Shown here one piece after another: positions 12,014-23,223 of a stretch of DNA of 64,000 bases. How positions within the stretch are numbered: the stretch's first letter is position 1; every line of letters begins with the position of its first letter. Position numbers and translations under genes: made by a program. The stretch spans positions 13,784,485-13,848,484 of the forward strand of contig JAMXIF010000058.1 of the NCBI GenBank assembly GCA_028583685.1, in the 5' to 3' direction. Below the pieces are notes generated by a model. That model did not search any database. It saw only the letters and a program-made list of their open reading frames with translations, and was not told the origin of the DNA. Origin of the DNA: Petaurus breviceps papuanus. Taxonomy: Eukaryota > Chordata > Mammalia > Diprotodontia > Petauridae.

Positions 12014-12029
12014 AGAAAAATAATGTATA
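12014..12029. repeat. Target-site duplication, right copy (RAB5C retrocopy)
   Basis: Exact 16-base match to 10340-10355, directly following the A tail of the retrocopy. It fixes the insertion boundaries. Confidence 0.95.
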
Positions 12030-12054
12030 TTTTGGAAAAAGTCTGAATATATTA

Positions 12055-12240
12055 ATAACTTACATTTATATAGTAGTAAGCATTTAACATAGATTATCCC
12101 GTTTGAATCTCACAATAGTCTAATGAAGTAGGAAACAAATTCAGAGAGATGTAGCTACCTGCCCAAAATCACACAGCTAACAAACTTGACAGGGCCAGGC
12201 TCAAATCCAAGTCTTTACGTCTCATTTTAGTGCTCTATAT
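12055..12240 (-). repeat. Core-SINE (MIR/MAR1 type)
   Basis: The reverse strand has acttacatttatatagtagt, acctgcccaaaatcacacag and ggctcaaatccaagtcttta. A short (CA/TA)n tract follows at 12240-12310. Confidence 0.8.
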
Positions 12241-12599
12241 GCATGCACATACACATGTGTACACATATCTATATATGTATGTACCCAGATATTTATGCAA
12301 ATATATTCAACACTTTAGTGTTCCATATAGCTCTATAGTCACCTTGTTCATTTAGGAACAGAAAAAAATACATCACTTTTAATGTGGTTTTGGCCATAAA
12401 AAATTTGTTTGGTGTATTGAATTTTAGAATAGACTTTATCCAGAAAAAAACTTTGCTGAGCTTGTATGAAAATGTTTCAATTTGTTACAAATGGCATTGC
12501 AACCAGTTGGACTTTATGGAATATGGAAACTCTTATGTTTGATCAGTTTATGAGCATCAGCAAAAACTTAAATGAAGAATCCATTTAATAGGGATAAAT

Positions 12600-13015
12600 G
12601 TAAAGTTTTGAATTAGGGTGCAAGAAATCAAGTACAGGACAGGGATAAAATGCCTTGAAAGGGAGCAATGGAGATGCTTAGCCTGGAGAAGAGGATGCTT
12701 GGGGGAATATGATTGTATTATTCAAGTATTTGAAGGGTAGTGATATGGAAGAGGGGTTAGATTGGTTCTGGTTGTCCCCAGAGGGCAGGACAGGATTGGG
12801 ATCAGTGGGCTGAAACTTCAGGGAGGCAGATTTTAGTTCCAATATAAGGGAAAAGAACCATTATTTATATTACCTCTGGGAATAGTGAGTTTTCCATTCT
12901 AGAGACCTTCAAGCAGAGGCTGAATATTCTTTCAGGGATAGTGGAAAGAAGATTCACACCTCCGGCAGAGATTGAATTAAATGGTCCAAAGGTTCTTTCC
13001 AACTCAGATTCTTTA
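12600..13015 (+). repeat. L3/CR1 LINE 3' end
   Basis: It contains cttagcctggagaagaggat, gtccccagagggcaggacag, accttcaagcagaggctgaa and ttctttccaactcagattct, the standard order of an L3/CR1 3' terminus. It is an ancient element. Confidence 0.85.
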
Positions 13016-13424
13016 TTTTCTCATCTGGATGTCCTTCACAAACTCAAGAAGATACAGAAAGCACTGATTTTTCAGAAAAGGAATAATGATGATAATAAAA
13101 TGAGAAAAAAACTTCCACAGAACTATCTGAATATAACTTTTACTACATGTTCTGTAGCCCAATCATTCTCATTGTCTGAGCTGCTGTAATCAGCAATTTC
13201 TGCTGCCTCCCAATTCTTCATTTTAGTCTTTTCTCAGGCTTCTGAAAATGGAAGCCTTGCTGAGAATAATAAAAACTCCTCTCCCCTTTACATACATATT
13301 ACTGTATTTCTTAATTTAATGCAAGTATTTACAAATGTAGGCCAATTTCTTCCAAATGTAAACCAGGTTTTCTCCCATATCAGGTGTTACTGAAAATGAA
13401 GAAATACTTTTATGTATAATACTA
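13016..13424. other. Non-coding stretch
   Basis: AT-rich, nothing recognised. Confidence 0.45.
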
Positions 13425-13845
13425 ATTTTATTTACATTATTTATTTCAAATTTTATTTTCAGTTCTATATTCTCTCCTTCCTTCCACCCCCTCCTTTACC
13501 CACTGAGAAGGCAAGAAAATGATATCCATTATACATATACAGTCATGCAAAACATTTCAACATTAGCCAGGTTCTGAAAAAAAAAGCAAGAAAAATAAAG
13601 GAAAAAAACATGCTTCAGTCTGTACTCTGAGTCCATTAGTTTTCTATCTGAAGGTGTATAGCTTTTTATATTGAGTCCTTTGGAGTTATGGTGGCTCATC
13701 ATTTTGATCAGAATTACTAAGTCTCTCACAGTTGATTATCCTTACAATATTGCTATTACTGTACATATTATTCTCATGGTTCTGTTCACTTTGCTTTGCA
13801 TCAGTTCATATAGATCTTCCCAAGTTTTTCTGAAACCATCCCAGA
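13425..13845 (-). repeat. L1 LINE 3' end
   Basis: It is the reverse of a marsupial L1 3' end, with ttctcatggttctgttcact and agttcatatagatcttccca. The same landmarks recur at 39720-39780. It is truncated at its 5' side. Confidence 0.85.
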
Positions 13846-14189
13846 AGACAGAAATCTGAAGCAAGTGAGAAATGAGTCTTCTTCCTCTTGAAAGGGTGTC
13901 TCTTGAGGGTCCCATCACCACATTGAAGAGAGATGTCATTTGGAGGTACAAAGGCCAGTTAGCAATATGTGAATGCCCTTATCTTAAATATATTGTTCAT
14001 CATTCTGAAATTATTTTCCATCTTCTAGAAGAAATCTTAGGTCCAGAATAGGGAGGTTCCTACCTCTCCTATTTTTTTTTTTTTTTGCTTTCCCCACCTA
14101 GGACTTTATACTTCTACTGATGCCCCATCTATGAACATTATTTAACTTGTATTTTAAGGTGCATGCTTTAAAAATCAGAGCACTAGAAC

Positions 14190-14325
14190 TAGTGCTGTGA
14201 CTATTGGGAAATTATTTTACCCCTCCGTGATCCAGTAACCTCATCTGTAAAATAAGGCAGCCTGAATTAGATGAGGTCTAAGGTTACTTCCAGCTGTAGC
14301 ATTCAATGAGTCCATGAATCTCTAA
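14190..14325 (+). repeat. Ther1/MON1-like SINE, 3' half
   Basis: It shows aacctcatctgtaaaataag, then gttacttccagctgtagcat, the 3' end of this SINE type. Confidence 0.75.
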
Positions 14326-15874
14326 GTCTCTTGGCTCTCCAGATGATTCCCATAAACAACCTCCTTCATCTGGGCATTCTGGGAAGCCCACTATCCCTGA
14401 TGGGATAATAACACCAAGTGGGTGTTATTCAAAGGAACAAATGAGAATAAAGATGGAGAGAGGAAGTTTTGTTTCATTTTTTTCCCCAATGGTAGAACTC
14501 TTATCTGAGAGATTTCAGGTTTTACAATCCTAGGAATACCTCCTAATTTCTGGTCATGAGAACTGAAGAAAAACATATCCATTTCCTCTAATGAAGCAGG
14601 GAATTTCACTCTTTGTCAATATATCTCTGTCCAGTGTAGCTTCCCATTTTTTTTAAAGGAGGGCTGCCATGTCAGATTGCACTGTCCTTGAACCAGACAA
14701 CTTTCTCTGCTTGTCTTCATCTGTCTAAATAAAGCTAACCTACATTTGCTGTCTAATTCATTCTGATGCTTACTGATGCTATTTAAAGCATCCCTTAAGG
14801 CCTGGTGGAAAACAAGATGCATTAACACAACTAGGGAATTTTCACATATTTTGATCAAGAGAACCTTAAAGCATTGTCTAAGTTTCCCTTGCTTTGGATG
14901 AGAAGGGCAGGGGAGTTCTTTACATATGTAAAGAAAGAAGAACTCTCCATCTTCTAACTCTGTGAGGTGTGTCACTAGCAACATACCTGGAAAGTCTTGC
15001 TTCCAGGCAGTCTCTCTCTCTCTCTCTCTCCTCTGGGCTCCTGTTCAGTCTCACGTAGTCCAGCCTTCCCAAAGATTAATTGCTCTACAGAATGGATTTT
15101 CCTCTCTGCATTCAACTATTTGTTTAGCCCATTGTGGGTTTACTTTCCGCTCTCTGGGAACAAACAGTGTTGTTATTTCTTACCACTGAAATGAGTTCTC
15201 CAAAGGGTGGAGACTCAGAACAGATTTCAGAGGTAAGCCTAACAAAATCCAACTGACTGCTTTATTCGTGAAGTCTTCAATGTGGTGGCCAGTTGGGTAA
15301 TCAGGCTTTGGGGGAGCTCTTGGGCTGTACTCTGTTTTGTTTTGTTTTCCAGTCTGACATTTTAAAGGAACCTAGTGCTCTCACATTCCAGGGAGGGGAG
15401 TGAGACATTAAGCAGGGAAAAGGAACAATGTAATGGAATGATAAAGTGAGCCCATTTGAGGCCTAACATTTGCCTGGGTGCTCCTCGACATTCTAGGTCT
15501 GGTGTTTTTCTTATTCAGGTCTCATATTTACGTTGCTCTGTTGGCTTAGTAAGAAAGAGACCTGGAATGAAGGGATTGTTTTAACTATTAACGTCTTGGC
15601 CAATTATTGCCTTTCAGGGCAAGTGTTTATCACTAGCAGCCACGAATTTAGAATTCCCCACAAAGGGACCAAGGCAGAAGCTATGATTGCTAAAAGTCTG
15701 TTCCTTCAAGGTATCCCCTGGGAGATTAGTACACTGGCTTTGGACCATTGTCCACAGGAAATGCAATATAAAACTTCCAGCTCCAACAGGGGATCTGCCC
15801 AGAAAGTTTAAGAACGCAGGCAGTGATGCTTCCCAAAGATGGTAAATAATAGTGTTTCCTTCAGAGTGGCATAG
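14326..15874. other. Repeat-poor non-coding stretch
   Basis: Only a (TC)n tract at 15009-15031 stands out. A 122-codon open frame on the minus strand (14616-14984) has no recognised domain. Confidence 0.45.
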
Positions 15875-15877
15875 GAG

Positions 15878-15935
15878 AGGCAGCTTAGTGTAGTGGATAG
15901 AAAAAAAAAGGCTTGAAATTGAGTCAGGAGACTGT
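15878..15935 (+). repeat. SINE1 head fragment
   Basis: The segment gaggcagcttagtgtagtgg atagaaa ... ttgagtcaggagactg matches the head only. It abuts an L2 tail. Confidence 0.65.
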
Positions 15936-15939
15936 TTTT

Positions 15940-16003
15940 GTCTTATATTTTCAATACCTAGAACAGTGCCTTATACATAGTAGGTACTTAATAAATGTCT
16001 GTT
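15940..16003 (+). repeat. L2 3' tail, plus strand
   Basis: It contains acctagaacagtgccttata catagtaggtacttaataaa, the canonical L2 end. It meets an oppositely oriented L2 end at 16004. Confidence 0.85.
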
Positions 16004-16200
16004 CAATCAGTCAACATTTATTAAGCATCTACTATGTGCCAGGCACTGTGCTGAGTCCTGGGGCTACAAAAAGAAACAAAAGAAAGACCCTGCCCTAAAT
16101 CACAATCTAATATGGGAGACAACATGTAAGCAAATATGTACAAATAAGCTTCATACAAGATAAATAAGGAAAAAATTAATAGAAGGAACTAGAATTAAGA
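16004..16200 (-). repeat. L2 3' end, minus strand
   Basis: It begins tcagtcaacatttattaagc with catctactatgtgccaggca, the reverse of an L2 end. It is directly tail-to-tail with the preceding L2, forming an imperfect hairpin of about 60-base arms. Confidence 0.85.
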
Positions 16201-17214
16201 GGAGTTAGGAAAGATTTCCTGTAAAAAAAAAAAATAGAATTTTAGTTGGCATTTTAATTGAAATTGCTGCCTTTTTTGATTATGATTGGTTTTGCTAAAC
16301 TTTTTATTTTTTATATTTTTTATTATGAAAATGACTCTCTGGGACGGAGAGAGGAAAAGGCAACTTTGAGTAATGTAGGAGATGCAAAAAATAAGTGATA
16401 GCGCTATTAAACAGGTTTCCTGAAACAACGTGGCTCCTTTTCACTAATGACTCCTCCTAGAATCCAATGAGTGGGTGGAATGGGTGAGTTATATAGTGTC
16501 TGTGCAGAACATGGGATTCAGTGATATACTTGCTACTTAGCCAAAAAGGGGTTAAAATGTAGCAACTGGGCTTCTTCCTCAAATGTGAGCCCCTAGAAAG
16601 CTTCTCTAAGTTTGATATGCTCTGTAGGTGAATACCCACTCAAAATGCAACCTACCACCAATGTGTTTACTTTTATCAGCCAACCAGAGGACACATTAGT
16701 TCAAAGCAAAATATGTGAAATCAAATAGCTTAACAAATAAAGGGACACGAAAAGAGGGCCCCCTTGTACACATATGGGCTATACTTTGTTAAAGGTTAGC
16801 ACACTATCAGTCAGGGAGAGAACACACAGAGCATGCTTATGATAGACATGACGAGCTCATATAATGTTAACACATATGACTAGGTATTTTGCACATTATC
16901 CAATATCTCTGCTAATAGGGCAGTTCTCAGGGATCAGGAGTCTCTGTTTTCTGGGACATAGGGTTCAGTGAGGGAGTTCCCAATGTGTGGCAGAAAAAGT
17001 GCGTTCCAAGTCTAATCCTAATCCTGGTCAGCAACTCATGGGCTAAAAAGGTGGAATTCCCTGATGCTGGGACACAGGGTTAAGACATCCTGAATCACAG
17101 CCCCATGCTCATAGTAGTGCAGCTGTGGGGGTACTAGTTCTAACTCTGGAGAGAACCTTGTATACTAGGAGAACTGCCTACCTCTAGCCCAAACCTGGTT
17201 CATTGGGTACTAAC
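16201..17214. other. Non-coding stretch of unknown origin
   Basis: No gene or familiar repeat is seen. The GC-moderate DNA at 16900-17215 resembles that of the following tract. Confidence 0.4.
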
Positions 17215-17215
17215 A

Positions 17216-17476
17216 GCATCTAGCTGGCATAATGGATAGACTCTGGGGTTAGAGTCAGGAAGATCTAGGTTCTAATCCAGCCTCATATTCTTACTAGCTG
17301 TGCAACCCTGGGCAAATCATTTAACCTTTTTTTTTTTGGCCTCAGTTTCCTCATCTGTAAGATGGATATAATAATAGCACCTACTTACCAGAGTTGTTAT
17401 GAGGATCAAAAGAGATAATTATTGTAAAGCACTTAGCACAGTGCCTGGTACATAGTAATTTTTGTGTCAATATTTA

Positions 17477-17512
<36 letters not shown>
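17216..17512 (+). repeat. MAR1 SINE with (ATT)n tail
   Basis: Near full length: gcatctagctggcataatgg head, ggttctaatccagcctcata, cctcatctgtaagatggata, gcacttagcacagtgcctgg, and a tail of about ten att units (17481-17511). Confidence 0.92.
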
Positions 17513-18457
17513 GCAGAAGGGTCACTCAAGGGCAGAATTCTTGGTATTGCATTGACACTTACCGTAGCCCGAAGTGGTAGGCATAGGTCAGCAAGGGAAA
17601 GAGGGTGATGAAATAGGGAAGCAACACATAAAACTCTAGGTACTGCCTATAGTGAGGGACAGTTTTCTACGGCATAAACCAAGAGTGGAGAATACCCACA
17701 TAATCCTGGGGTCAGAGATAGAAGTTTTCAACTGGAAGGAGATTGCAGGAGGCTTTTAGCCTTATTGTGGGTGAGGGTCAAGTCTTCTCAGGAGTGACAG
17801 GCTAGGATGTAAGGTCTCATTGGCTGGTTTCTGGGTTGACTGGACCAGAAGTTTCAAAGGAGGGGGTGAGGGTGGAGTACTCTTCTGTACGCATTTTCCT
17901 GACCATATGTCAGGTGGGTGTGGCATCTTCACCTTACTGGCCACCAAAGAGGCTTATCACAACCTTCCAGGAGAGCATAGTAGTATACAAGGCATACCTC
18001 ACTGGCTGCAAAAACACACAAGCCAACAGACTGAGTCAAAGGGGAAGAACTAGGTGGCCCCGGGGGTAACACACATCTTTGGAGGTAGTCACAGAACACT
18101 GTGGTAGTCACAGTATCAATGGATCACAAAAGCATTACGACACAAGGGAAGGTACATGAAGGGGAACATGGGGTCAAAGTATATCCATGGCCAGGATGAC
18201 TTGCACACTGTTAATTACTTATGTCCTCTGGTGAGGTCCTCATGCTGCTCTCCACTGGTTACCTCTAGTGGCTTCATGGTCACAGAACTGCTCTGTGCTA
18301 CCATGTGCTGGACATCAGCAAAGAGGAGAGAGTCTGTGCGGTCAGCTAGTCTCTTCAGGTCTGTAGACTGTTTTTTGCTACCATTTGCTAGAATGCAGTG
18401 GATAGAAAGTCTCTCCATAACAGAGAGAGGTAAATTCTTAGTGTGTAGCCTAGGTCT
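17513..18457. other. Uncharacterised tract with minus-strand open frame
   Basis: A minus-strand frame (18215-18469) is open for 84 codons and reads like a coding remnant, but I cannot assign it to a family. No introns, domains or terminal repeats are recognisable. It could be part of a decayed retroelement or chance. Confidence 0.3.
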
Positions 18458-18469
18458 ATGAGTCATCAT

Positions 18470-18723
18470 GGGTAGCTAGGTGGAGCAGTGGATAGAATGC
18501 TGGGCTTAGAATCAGAAAGACCCCTCTTCCTGAGTTCAGATCTAGCCACTTACTAGCTGTGTGACCCTGGGCAAGTCACTTAACCCTGTTTGCCTCAGTT
18601 TCTTCATCTGTAAAGTGATCTAGAGAAGGAAATGATAAACTACTCCAGTATCTTTGCCAAGAAAATCCCAAATGAGTCCATGAAGAGAAGAGTGGAACAT
18701 GGCTGAACAACAACAAACAACAA
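18470..18723 (+). repeat. SINE1 (long form) with 12-bp duplication
   Basis: The head ggtagctaggtggagcagtg, body and long tail are present, ending in ctgaacaacaacaaacaaca. It is flanked by exact atgagtcatcat at 18458-18469 and 18724-18735, so the insertion borders are fixed. Confidence 0.95.
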
Positions 18724-18849
18724 ATGAGTCATCATACCCTACCAGGCAGTCAACGAATTCCATCAGGACGCTCCAGGCATTAACGCTATTCTTTTAACTA
18801 CTTTTTTTCTGGATGCCAGAAGGCCAGGTCCTTTGTCACAGATAATTTA

Positions 18850-18940
18850 ATGATGATGATGATGATGATGGCAATTAAAGTTTATGTTTATATGGTGCTT
18901 TATGGTTTATACAAAGTACTTTACATACATTATCTCTGAA
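18850..18940 (-). repeat. Core-SINE 3' end with (ATG)n
   Basis: An atg repeat (about 18852-18870) is followed by the reversed 3' part of a MAR1-like SINE (tatatggtgctttatggttt atacaaagtactttacata). Confidence 0.7.
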
Positions 18941-20244
18941 AAAAAATTCCTTTTATTTTCTGTGATATCCCTATTTGTAAGCCTGTGTTCCTAAACCCTC
19001 TTTCAGGAATTTCACTCCCCCTCCAAACCTTTAGGAGCTGAGTTTGCCCTCATCCCCAGCAGCCTCCCTGACTAACACCTAGGTAAACCACTGGCATCAC
19101 CTCTGTTTCCAATTACTTATTTAACCTCTTACCCTCTCAGTTCCTTGTCTAAAAATGAGGGGAGTCAAGCTAGATGGTCTCTAAGTCCCTTCCAACCCCA
19201 ATCAAAGAGCCTAGGATTCATGATGACACACACCAGCCCCTGATATCTGTTCTTCATTTTGGGCAACACAAACCTTGCCATTCTTTTTGCAGGAGGGAAA
19301 CAAAAGTTTTTAAAAACTATTTTTTAAGTGTATGGGACATAGATTTCAGTGCCTTTGGAAAACTTTTAGTCATAGAGATACAAAAACTCAGCTGCCAATA
19401 TTGGAGATACAAGACTGAATGAAGGCAAAGAGGTTTTTGGAGATTCTTTAGTTGGACTTTACCAGAGTGTGGTCAACCCTGGCCAGTGGGTACTCTACAC
19501 ACTTTTAGGTTGCGTTGATGAAATGTGGAGCTCAACAGTCAGACTGAGCTTATGCCATACTGGGACCATACCAGTGAGACAAAAAGGGGGAAAGATATTT
19601 TTTCTCATAGAAAATCATGTTCCTGGTCCCAGCCTCTTTCTCCTTACTCATGATCTTACTAGCTTCTCTACTGATACCACATCCCCTACTTGCAAACATT
19701 TGCTAGAGAGCCAGGCATCAACATGCATGCCATTGGTCACAAGGACCTCTAGGCAAGAAACTTCAGATGGGTCAGCCAGACCCTACTGTTGTAAAAAACA
19801 ACCCAAAGAACATGCTTTGAGGATGGTGAGCTGGTAATAAAATTTCAGCACTTGTCCCTGATGTTGTGTTAGATACCCAGATGAAGCCAAGAGGGGGCTT
19901 AGGTCCTAGGAAGTAAGGTAATGACTAGGTCTGAGAGGAAACCCCTCCAAAGGATAAGAACTGGGATGAAGTTGAAATACAAGCGAGGAATAAACTGTGG
20001 GCCAGCCCAAGTCATAGTTTCTCAGGAATGCTAAAACTGGAGATGGAAGCCAGCAGGAAGTAAATGTTTCTCGCTAGGGGAGTCTTCACGAAATTAGGAG
20101 ACTCATGGCATTGGTGAAGTGACAGATTTTCTAAGATAGTCTTTTTTTCCTAGATCCCTGAGGGGAGAAGTAATAGCTGCCCTCCAGGGACTGGGCTTGC
20201 CTGTATGAGTTAGCTGACATAGTCATCCCAGAGCATATGCTAAA
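18941..20244. other. Non-coding stretch
   Basis: A SINE 3' half (+) lies at about 19105-19200 (gtcccttccaacccc end). A 122-codon open frame (19469-19837, +) has no recognised domain. The rest is unassigned. Confidence 0.4.
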
Positions 20245-20372
20245 TGTATACTTTGCCTCTCCAATATTAGAACGTAAGTTCTCGCACGCAGAGACTGTTT
20301 CATTTTTGTCGTGATATCTCCAGATCTTGGTTCAGGGACTGGAACATAGTTGTTATCTAATATTGATGGTCT
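20245..20372 (+). repeat. L2 LINE 3' end
   Basis: It contains attagaacgtaagttctcgc, agatcttggttcagggactg and gaacatagttgttatctaat, a degraded L2 terminus. Confidence 0.6.
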
Positions 20373-20644
20373 GGTTGCAGGCACATTTTCTATACTTCTG
20401 TCTTGTGCTGGTGTATAGGCATGGTCAGGGACTGGTGAGTGAGGCCATAGGATTGAGCCTCAAGGGTTTACTAAGTGCCTGCTGTATGACTAGACTTTTT
20501 TTGCATAGTATCTCAATTTCCCACTCCCCAAAATTATGATTATCCCTGGCCAAATTTGTAATAATAAAAAAATCTAAATATCCTAGATTATTTTTGTGAC
20601 GTGGTTTCAGATCTTTAAGAGAAAAAAAGGGTTAATCACTTATT

Positions 20645-20790
20645 AACTGATTATAAATAAGCATTTATTAAGCTCCTACTCTGTATTAGGCACTGTGCTA
20701 AATTCTGGGGATATACAAAGAGTCAAATGAGACAGTCCTTATTCTCAAAGAGCTTACAAATCTAATGGGGAGGGAGGTGGGGAGGACGGA
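20645..20790 (-). repeat. L2 3' end, minus strand
   Basis: It contains aagcatttattaagctccta, ggcactgtgctaaattctgg and agcttacaaatctaatgggg, the reverse of an L2 terminus. Confidence 0.8.
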
Positions 20791-21183
20791 GCAGAAAGAG
20801 AATCCCAGTGGCCTTATTTTCCTGATTACTATGTCATTTATAAAGTAAGAGGTGGCAGCTTCATACCCCCTCTCTCCCTTCTCTAGGATGGGATGACAAA
20901 GCAATACAGGTGGGTATTCTGAGATCCTGGGAGGTCCTTGTCCCTGGAGAGAATTCAACATTTCTCCAAGCACAGGAGGTTACAGATTCCTTTCTCTCAT
21001 TTTCTGGCCTCAGACGCAGTTTTCTCCCTGTGTTTTTCTTGCGGATCTCCCCCTCCCTCCAACCCCAGGGCCGTAGGCTGTGCTCTAAGTAACATCGTGT
21101 CCCTGGCCTCCCAGCTCGGTTTGAACATTTGCCTCAGCAAAGCTCCTTTGAGTAATTTCCTCCGCCACCCCCGCCCCCTTTCC

Positions 21184-21217
21184 ATGCTAATCTTTGTCTG
21201 ATTCAGTCAATGAGTCA
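21184..21217. promoter_or_regulatory. Octamer-like and AP-1-like motifs
   Basis: atgctaat (21184) and tgagtca (21211) lie close together in repeat-poor DNA. Such short motifs occur by chance; any function is inference. Confidence 0.2.
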
Positions 21218-21767
21218 TCCCGTTCATTAGCTGAACTCTGAATGTCTCTTTATCCGCTGGATCTCTTTCAACCTCTTCTCTATTAACTGGTTTCCTGGCA
21301 GCCTGAAGCTCCTCCTCTCTGCCTCCCTCCCCAACTCTCCATCCACCCCCTCTGCCACCCCACTGTCAGCCCCCCATCTTCCCCACACACATCTGCTGGC
21401 CTGCTCTTTCCCACCCATACCCTGGATAACCTTGGGGACAGAGACTTGACCTCCCCTAAGAGGGGCTCCTAAGGGAATAGGCCGACAAGCAAGGAGGAGG
21501 AGATGTTTTTTTTTTTCTTTTTAATCTCACACAAGCCTCCCTGAACAGCCACTGTCAGAGCTGGTGTGTTTTTGTCAACAGAGGCTCACAGAGGAACTGT
21601 ACGCTCAGGGTACTTTCCATCTAGAGCTAATGTTCTCTCACTTTCCTCTTCTCCCTCTATGGGCAGCCACACACATGAGTGTGCGCCTCCCTCCCTCCCC
21701 AACCTCCCCTCCAAAAGGCAGAAGCAGATTTTCTCATGCTGCTTATGTTCCTGAGCTTTTCTTTCAG

Positions 21768-21912
21768 ACTTGTTCTCACAAGTCTGCTGCTGTCTATCCA
21801 TCCTCCCCCCCCCGCCCTGTCCCCAAATAGGAGCAGCAACACAGAACTGAGAGCCAGGACTCCCGGGTTCTCTTATCGGCACTGCAAGCCCCCACCCTTC
21901 CCCCCATTTTAG
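21768..21912 (+). other. Candidate non-coding exon
   Basis: It is bounded by a pyrimidine-rich acceptor (gagcttttctttcag) and a consensus donor (ag|gtaagt at 21913). It is 145 bases long with no convincing protein. The donor overlaps sequence resembling an old SINE core (ggactcccgggttctc), so the site may be coincidental. Confidence 0.22.
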
Positions 21913-22500
21913 GTAAGTAACTTCTGCTCTGTGGCTTTGCTTTTTTCCTTTTGTGAAATTTGGATGAAGTTGAGCAGCATTAATGCCCCTTTGGTGCCTC
22001 CAGGTTGTGGTGTTAAAGCTGTGCTTTGAATAAATGAGAGAAAATAGTCATGTCAAAGCCAAGTGTTACTCTTAATTTATTATTCTTGTTCTTCCTCTCC
22101 TTGCACCCTTTCCCCTCAACACACACACAAACAGGTTTGGTACTTTAGTCAACTGGACAGTGACTAGTGTTCAGGGAATCAGAATCAGAGCCAGCCCAAG
22201 TCATTTATTTGTAGGCCTTAGGCAAAATTGGACAATTGTGCCCCCTGTGTATTAGTTGCCACCAAAGCTTTGAGCCTTCACAGTAATAATACACTTGATA
22301 TACTACAAGATAAATCCCCAAAGGGACTGGGAGTTTTAGGCATTTCAAACATGTTTATTTCTAACAATATTTGTAGCCCATTTTGTTCACATCTCTCTTC
22401 CAACAAAACTTGTGAATTCTTCGGGTGGGGCAAGTCCCCCTTAGTAAACCTCCTCTGTCAATGAAGATTCACAACCTGTTCTGCAACATATGGTGTTTTG

Positions 22501-22645
22501 TGACTTGTGATCTTAAAGAGTTGCCTGGGGGTACCAATAGGTAAAGTCACATGCCCAGGATCATACACCATCAGTATGGGCCAGACATAGGTCCTGAACC
22601 CAAACCATCTTGACTTTCAGGTTGGATCTTTATTTACTTTCCCAT
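22501..22645 (-). repeat. Degraded SINE
   Basis: The reverse strand shows gtaaagtcacatgcccagga tcata, then gtcctgaacccaaaccatct. Confidence 0.6.
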
Positions 22646-23223
22646 GCTATTTTTCACAACCCTTCCTCCCCACCCCCCCACCCCCACCAAAGGACGCTGA
22701 TAATTTCTGAAGTTAACTCCTGTTTGCTTTATTTCTTTACAAACCTTAGCAAACTAAGTGGATCATTAAGCTGAGGAACATGGACTATTTATGCAGGACA
22801 AAATCAGCAGTAAAGTAAAATAAAATAACAGAAGGCTGCATTTACAGTGGGTGCTGCCCTTTCCAGAGAATCGAGAATGGGGGTGGGAGGGGGGGTGGGG
22901 TGGAAATTTCTGTGGAAGCAGTGTCTATATCCCTGATTGGATCCCAATACTTTGCTGCATCCAGTTTGCTTCCTTTCTTTACTCCTCCTGCCTCAAGACT
23001 GCTTTGAAGTTGACCTGACAGCAAAAAACCCTCTCTGGCTCCCATTGCTCCTTCTTCCTGCTCACAGGACCCTCTTTTCCAGAAGTCTTCATGTCTGTCA
23101 AGCAGTCAGTGCCAGATCCAAGGCCACAGAGCATCCTGGGAAACTGAGGTCCTGCTCTCTTTTAATCAGCAAACATGCCTTGAGCTCAAGGTCCCATGAG
23201 AATGTCTATTTCTCAACTATATA
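22646..23223. other. Non-coding stretch
   Basis: A C-rich tract at 22665-22690 and a G-rich tract at 22880-22905; no gene recognised. Confidence 0.45.

Larger units (their letters stand above)
20791..22500. other. GC-richer, repeat-poor block
   Basis: It contrasts with the AT-rich surroundings: few recognisable repeats and pyrimidine-rich plus-strand sequence. It holds a possible exon (21768-21912) and short factor-like motifs (21184-21217). Several overlapping open frames at 21560-21910 lack domain features. It could be an old regulatory or UTR region, but no gene is identified. Confidence 0.35.
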
